A DNA stretch of 18,469 nucleotides, from positions 1 to 18,469 of the forward strand of contig CAYSLC010000107.1 in NCBI GenBank assembly GCA_964431545.1. Direction: 5' to 3'. The position numbers and the translations under genes are program-made. Shown here piece by piece: positions 15,649-18,469 of this stretch; the stretch's first letter is position 1, and the number at the start of each line of letters is the position of its first letter. The notes beneath the pieces are model-generated. The model had not been told where the DNA came from and ran no database searches. It was given only the letters and a program-made list of their open reading frames with translations. This DNA comes from CAYSLC01 sp964431545 (lineage in GTDB: Bacteria > Desulfobacterota > Desulfobacteria > Desulfobacterales > JAABSP01).

Positions 15649-16719
15649 ATGGATCGGGGAAAGGAACGCTTCATGGATGCGCCGGGCGGCATGGACACGG
15701 AAACCGCGAAGGACGTGGCGTGGACGACGCCCTTTGTGCCGCCTTCCTGGCTGCGGAACCCCCATGTCCAGTCCATCCTGGCCAGCGTGGGACCACGGGG
15801 GCCGATGGTCCGGCAAAGGGCGATCCCTCTTCTGGACCGTTCCCGACGACAGACCGTGGCGTGCGGGGGCGGGGTCCGGCTCCAGGGGGAACTCTCGGCC
15901 CACGGACGCGGGACCCCCGACCTGGTGGTTCTGCTCCACGGCTGGGAGGGGAGCGCCGGCTCCCTTTACCTGCTCTCGGCGGCGGCAAGCTTCTTCGATG
16001 CCGGATACGATGTCTTTCGGCTCAATTTCAGGGACCATGGACCCACCCACCATCTCAACCGGGAACTCTTCCACGCCTGCCGCATCGACGAGGTGGTCGG
16101 CGCGGTCGGAACCATCGCGGACCGGTTCGGGGCGGGCCGGATCCTCCTTTGCGGGTTCTCCCTGGGCGGCAACTTCGCGCTGCGCGCGGCGGCCCGGGCC
16201 CCCGGCGCCGGAATTCCCGTCGAACGGGCCGCGGCGGTCTGCCCGGTGCTCGATCCGGTACGGACCATGGAGGTCCTGGAGACCGGATGGTTCCTCTACC
16301 ACTCCTATTTCCTGCGGAAGTGGCGGCGGTCCCTGCGGGCCAAACTCCGCTGCTTTCCGGACATGGCCGATCTGGAAAACCTCTCCCGCTTCCGGACCCT
16401 CCGGACCATGACCGATTTCTTTGCCCCCCGCCACACCGGCTTCCCCTCCGGGCTCGACTATCTCCGGGGATACGCCGTGGTGGGAAATGTCCTGGAAGAC
16501 CTTTCGGTGCCCACCCTGGCCCTTTTGAGCCTCGATGATCCGGTGATTCCGGCGGCGGACCTCCGGCGGGTGGCCCGCCCCGCCGCCCTGGACGTGGAAG
16601 TGACCCGGTACGGCGGACACTGTGGGTTCTTGCAGAGCCGGAGGCTGGAGAGCTGGGCCGAGGGCCGCCTCCTGCGCTGGTTCCGGGAGAGACCGTCCCC
16701 GGCCGTCCGGACAGATTGA
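15649..16719 (+). CDS. YheT-family alpha/beta hydrolase
   Basis: A cytoplasmic serine hydrolase of the YheT/UPF0017 group; physiological substrate unknown, esterase activity likely. The 356-residue protein has the N-terminal family motif LRNPHVQSIL (35-44), an oxyanion-region stretch VVLLHGWEGSAGS (93-105), LNFRDHGPTHH (125-135), the nucleophile elbow GFSLGGN (S171) at 169-175, the acid LSLDDPVIP (D296/D297) and the catalytic GGHCGF (H324). The triad is therefore complete. No signal peptide or membrane helix is seen. A longer frame opens at 15589, but the ATG at 15649 has GGAGG 8 nt upstream; a second ATG at 15673 with AAGGA upstream is also possible and would shorten it by 8 residues. It is divergent from the activase gene, and the hairpin CCGGAA/TTCCGG follows the stop. 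Confidence 0.9.
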   Translation: MDRGKERFMDAPGGMDTETAKDVAWTTPFVPPSWLRNPHVQSILASVGPRGPMVRQRAIPLLDRSRRQTVACGGGVRLQGELSAHGRGTPDLVVLLHGWEGSAGSLYLLSAAASFFDAGYDVFRLNFRDHGPTHHLNRELFHACRIDEVVGAVGTIADRFGAGRILLCGFSLGGNFALRAAARAPGAGIPVERAAAVCPVLDPVRTMEVLETGWFLYHSYFLRKWRRSLRAKLRCFPDMADLENLSRFRTLRTMTDFFAPRHTGFPSGLDYLRGYAVVGNVLEDLSVPTLALLSLDDPVIPAADLRRVARPAALDVEVTRYGGHCGFLQSRRLESWAEGRLLRWFRERPSPAVRTD

Positions 16720-16723
16720 CAAA

Positions 16724-16747
16724 CCGGAAATGGGCGTTACCTTCCGG
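16724..16747 (+). terminator. Small hairpin after the hydrolase gene
   Basis: CCGGAA (16724-16729) pairs with TTCCGG (16742-16747) around a 12-nt loop, 5 nt after the hydrolase stop. There is no T-run, so termination is doubtful and read-through into the next gene is possible. Confidence 0.25.
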
Positions 16748-16824
16748 GAGGTGAAATGTTTCGGCCATCTTCCTGTAACGAACCAAAATTTCAATATTTT
16801 TCATGCTTGGAGGATCGAAAGCGA

Positions 16825-17499
16825 ATGGCCTTTGAAACCAAAGAAGAGTGTTATCAGAAGATCATCTCCCAGAAGAAGCCGATCTGTCCCCACTGCCACA
16901 CCGAGATGAGCATCTGGGAGACCCCTCCGTTCTCCTTCGGCGACGGGCTGGGCTGGGGCGTGCCCTACCTGTTCGTCTGCTTTAATGACGCGTGCGAGCT
17001 GTATACCGAAGGATGGCAAAACATCGAGGAGAACTTCGGCCAGGCGGCCTCTTACCGGTGCATGTGCTATCCGGGCTCCCAAAACTTCGAGTGTATGCCG
17101 GTCTTCAGCCCCGTGGGGGCCAAGGGGCAGGTGATCGACGACCAGAACGAGATGCAGGAGGAGATGCTCAAGGAGAGCATCAAACGGGGATTTTCCATCC
17201 TCGCCGACTGTTATGTGGCCAAGGACGGGGTGACCGTGCTCAGAATGCTCCTGGACGCGGCGGAGCCGGGCCGTGTGCGGCTCAAGGCGGCGGAGATGAT
17301 CGGGGACCTCGGCGAGGTGGAGGCCGTCGATCCTCTGAGGAGCCACCGGTTCGGCGAGCAGTCCATCCAGGAGATGGTCGATCGATCCATCGAGAAGATT
17401 CACCATCGGTTTAAAACCCGGGAATGCCCCCACTGCGCGGAGATCATCCCCCGGAACGCGCAATCGTGTCAATACTGCGGAAAGGAGTCGGCCCCTTGA
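16825..17499 (+). CDS. Conserved protein with two zinc ribbons and a HEAT-like middle
   Basis: No known function. The 224-residue protein begins with a zinc site CPHC (C21, C24) completed by C52 and C57 in FVCFNDAC, has further cysteines at C79, C81 and C90, and ends with a classical zinc ribbon CPHCAEIIPRNAQSCQYCG (C201, C204, C215, C218). Between them, at about 130-195, VTVLRMLLDAAEPGRVRLKA and KAAEMIGDLGEVEAVDPL look like helical HEAT-type repeats, usually a protein-binding platform. No signal peptide is seen. Two starts are possible: ATG 16825 (GGAGG 11 nt upstream) and ATG 16756 (GGGAGG 4 nt upstream, adding 23 residues without clear conservation). I prefer 16825 because the recognisable protein begins there. 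The stop overlaps the nitroreductase start, so the two are translationally coupled and probably work in the same process. Confidence 0.8.
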   Translation: MAFETKEECYQKIISQKKPICPHCHTEMSIWETPPFSFGDGLGWGVPYLFVCFNDACELYTEGWQNIEENFGQAASYRCMCYPGSQNFECMPVFSPVGAKGQVIDDQNEMQEEMLKESIKRGFSILADCYVAKDGVTVLRMLLDAAEPGRVRLKAAEMIGDLGEVEAVDPLRSHRFGEQSIQEMVDRSIEKIHHRFKTRECPHCAEIIPRNAQSCQYCGKESAP

Positions 17500-18071
17500 C
17501 CGATCTGTTTTCCAAAACCGTCCGGATCCCCTCCTTCTATGAGATTCTGAGGTCCCGGCGGAGTATCCGCCGGTACAAGGATCTGCCCGTGGAGTCGGAA
17601 AAAGTGGCGCTCCTGCTCAAGGCGGCGCTCCTCTCCCCCTCTTCCCGGGCGATCCGGCCCTGGGAGTTCATCCTGGTGGACGACCGGGACCTTCTGGCCG
17701 CCCTCTCCCAGGTCAAACCCCACGGGGCCGGGTTTCTGGCCGGTGCGCCCCTGGGGATCGTGGTGGCCGCGGACGCCTCCCGCTCGGATGTCTGGGTGGA
17801 GGATGCCGCCATCGCCTCCGTGATCCTCCTGCTCATGGCCGAGGAACTCGGTCTGGGGGCCTGCTGGTCCCAGATCCGCGAGCGCGTCCACCAGGACGGT
17901 GCCTCCGCCTCGGACAAGGTCCGGGAACTCCTCGGGATTCCAGACTCCCATGAGGTGGAATCGATCATCGCCGTGGGATACCCGGACGAGCACAAGCCGG
18001 GCTACGGCGATGCGGATCTGTTGGTGGAAAAGCTCCATGCCAACCGCTTCGGAACCCCGCATGGGGTCTGA
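17496..18071 (+). CDS. Nitroreductase-family FMN protein
   Basis: An FMN-dependent oxidoreductase of the nitroreductase fold, using NAD(P)H to reduce nitro, quinone or similar substrates; natural substrate unknown, cytoplasmic. With the TTG start it has 191 residues, normal for the small members. FMN-contact regions are seen: FYEILRSRRSIRRYKD (14-29), SPSSRAIRPWEFILVDD (47-63), a long central helix (103-117), GLGACWSQI (119-127) and ESIIAVGYPDE (155-165). The TTG at 17496 overlaps the TGA (17497-17499) of the zinc-ribbon gene and has AAGGAG (17482-17487) 8 nt upstream. No ATG lies at a suitable place: the upstream ATG at 17424 would add 24 residues read from the other gene's coding region in a different frame. 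The PilZ gene begins 3 nt after its stop. Confidence 0.88.
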   Translation: MTDLFSKTVRIPSFYEILRSRRSIRRYKDLPVESEKVALLLKAALLSPSSRAIRPWEFILVDDRDLLAALSQVKPHGAGFLAGAPLGIVVAADASRSDVWVEDAAIASVILLLMAEELGLGACWSQIRERVHQDGASASDKVRELLGIPDSHEVESIIAVGYPDEHKPGYGDADLLVEKLHANRFGTPHGV

Positions 18072-18074
18072 ACC

Positions 18075-18461
18075 ATGGGGTCCGGCCGGGAGCACAGGCG
18101 TCGTTCGTTTAGGGTGGAGCCGGATGACGGGTCGCCGGTGGAGGTGATCCTCACCTGGAAGGACGGGTCGAGCCTCGGACGGATCCAGGATCTCTCCCCG
18201 CTGGGGATGGGGATCCGCCTGCCCGCCTACCTTCTCCAGCCGCCCCTGCGGCCGGTGGCGCTGACCCTTTCCTTCGAGCTTCCGGGCTGCGAGATCCCGC
18301 TGTGGGTCTCCGGAACCGCGGCCTATCGACGCTTTTCCGAGCACGGGATCCACTACGGAATCTGGTTCGACTGGTCGGCGTCGCCGGGGGCGGAGACCCA
18401 GCGGGCGGCCGTCGCCGCCTATGTTCTCCGACGCAAGGACGAGGTTCCCGAGGGCGAGTGA
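18075..18461 (+). CDS. PilZ domain protein, predicted c-di-GMP receptor
   Basis: A stand-alone PilZ domain of 128 residues, which binds cyclic di-GMP and passes the signal to a partner. Both binding motifs are intact: RRSFR (R9 to R13) near the N-terminus and DLSPLG (39-44), spaced as in functional receptors. The rest alternates beta strands (EVILTWKDG, VALTLSFELPG, IPLWVSGTAAYRRF, GIHYGIWFDW) and ends in a helix and a charged tail. No other domain is attached. The ATG lies 3 nt after the nitroreductase stop (18071), so it belongs to the same operon; its own ribosome site is weak (GGGG before the stop). It complements the GGDEF protein 10 kb to the left, but a direct link is only inferred. 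The last 8 bases of the window hold nothing more. Confidence 0.9.
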   Translation: MGSGREHRRRSFRVEPDDGSPVEVILTWKDGSSLGRIQDLSPLGMGIRLPAYLLQPPLRPVALTLSFELPGCEIPLWVSGTAAYRRFSEHGIHYGIWFDWSASPGAETQRAAVAAYVLRRKDEVPEGE

Positions 18462-18469
18462 CCCCCGGT

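Noticed and set aside
15283..16794. 503-codon minus-strand frame spanning the activase/hydrolase intergenic region
   Set aside because: It is antisense to the YheT-type hydrolase, passes through the predicted promoter region and shows no domain.
1..18469. Mobile elements, CRISPR arrays, tRNA or rRNA genes, toxin-antitoxin pairs
   Set aside because: No transposase or integrase product, no regularly spaced repeats, no tRNA-like cloverleaf or rRNA core was recognised by eye. A tRNA or repeat search program would settle this.

Overview
The window is 18.5 kb of uniformly GC-rich bacterial chromosome. It is densely coded, with no rRNA, tRNA, transposase, CRISPR array or obvious foreign island. The gene set points to an anaerobic deltaproteobacterium (Desulfobacterota). 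The main pointers are a very long fused acyl-CoA dehydratase activase, a receptor with duplicated Cache-type sensing units, a DUF4197 lipoprotein/secreted protein and a conserved zinc-ribbon protein. This placement is an inference from gene content, not a phylogenetic result.

Left third (1-6059, all minus strand, read right to left): a methyl-accepting chemotaxis protein, an ADP-ribosylglycohydrolase of the DraG/ARH fold, then recC. recC runs off the left edge, so about 750 residues of its N-terminal part are visible. The hydrolase stop and the recC start are 26 nt apart, so they are probably co-transcribed. The hydrolase leader holds a 14-bp perfect inverted repeat that covers its own start codon.

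Middle (6060-10152): a 417-nt divergent promoter region separates the chemoreceptor from a diguanylate cyclase with four CBS domains, a PAS domain and a GGDEF domain (plus strand). It is followed by a membrane protein with a signal peptide and five predicted membrane helices, and by a DUF4126 membrane protein. A GC-rich hairpin lies between DUF4126 and the convergent DUF4197 gene.

Right half: on the minus strand a 1449-residue activase-type protein (11025-15374) lies upstream of the DUF4197 gene (10172-10981). From 15649 to the right end all genes are on the plus strand: a YheT-type alpha/beta hydrolase, a zinc-ribbon protein, a nitroreductase that starts at a TTG overlapping the previous stop, and a PilZ protein. 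The last three are close together or overlapping and look like one operon.

How they may work together: the cyclase (GGDEF plus intact I-site) and the PilZ protein (both binding motifs intact) supply the synthesis and receptor ends of c-di-GMP signalling, although they are about 10 kb apart. The activase-type protein suggests ATP-driven low-potential electron transfer, but no dehydratase or benzoyl-CoA reductase subunits are visible nearby. I do not see a clear, self-contained new defence or metabolic system. The strongest points for a second look are the structured leader of the ADP-ribosylglycohydrolase next to recC, the asymmetric two-ATPase activase, and the duplicated sensor of the chemoreceptor.
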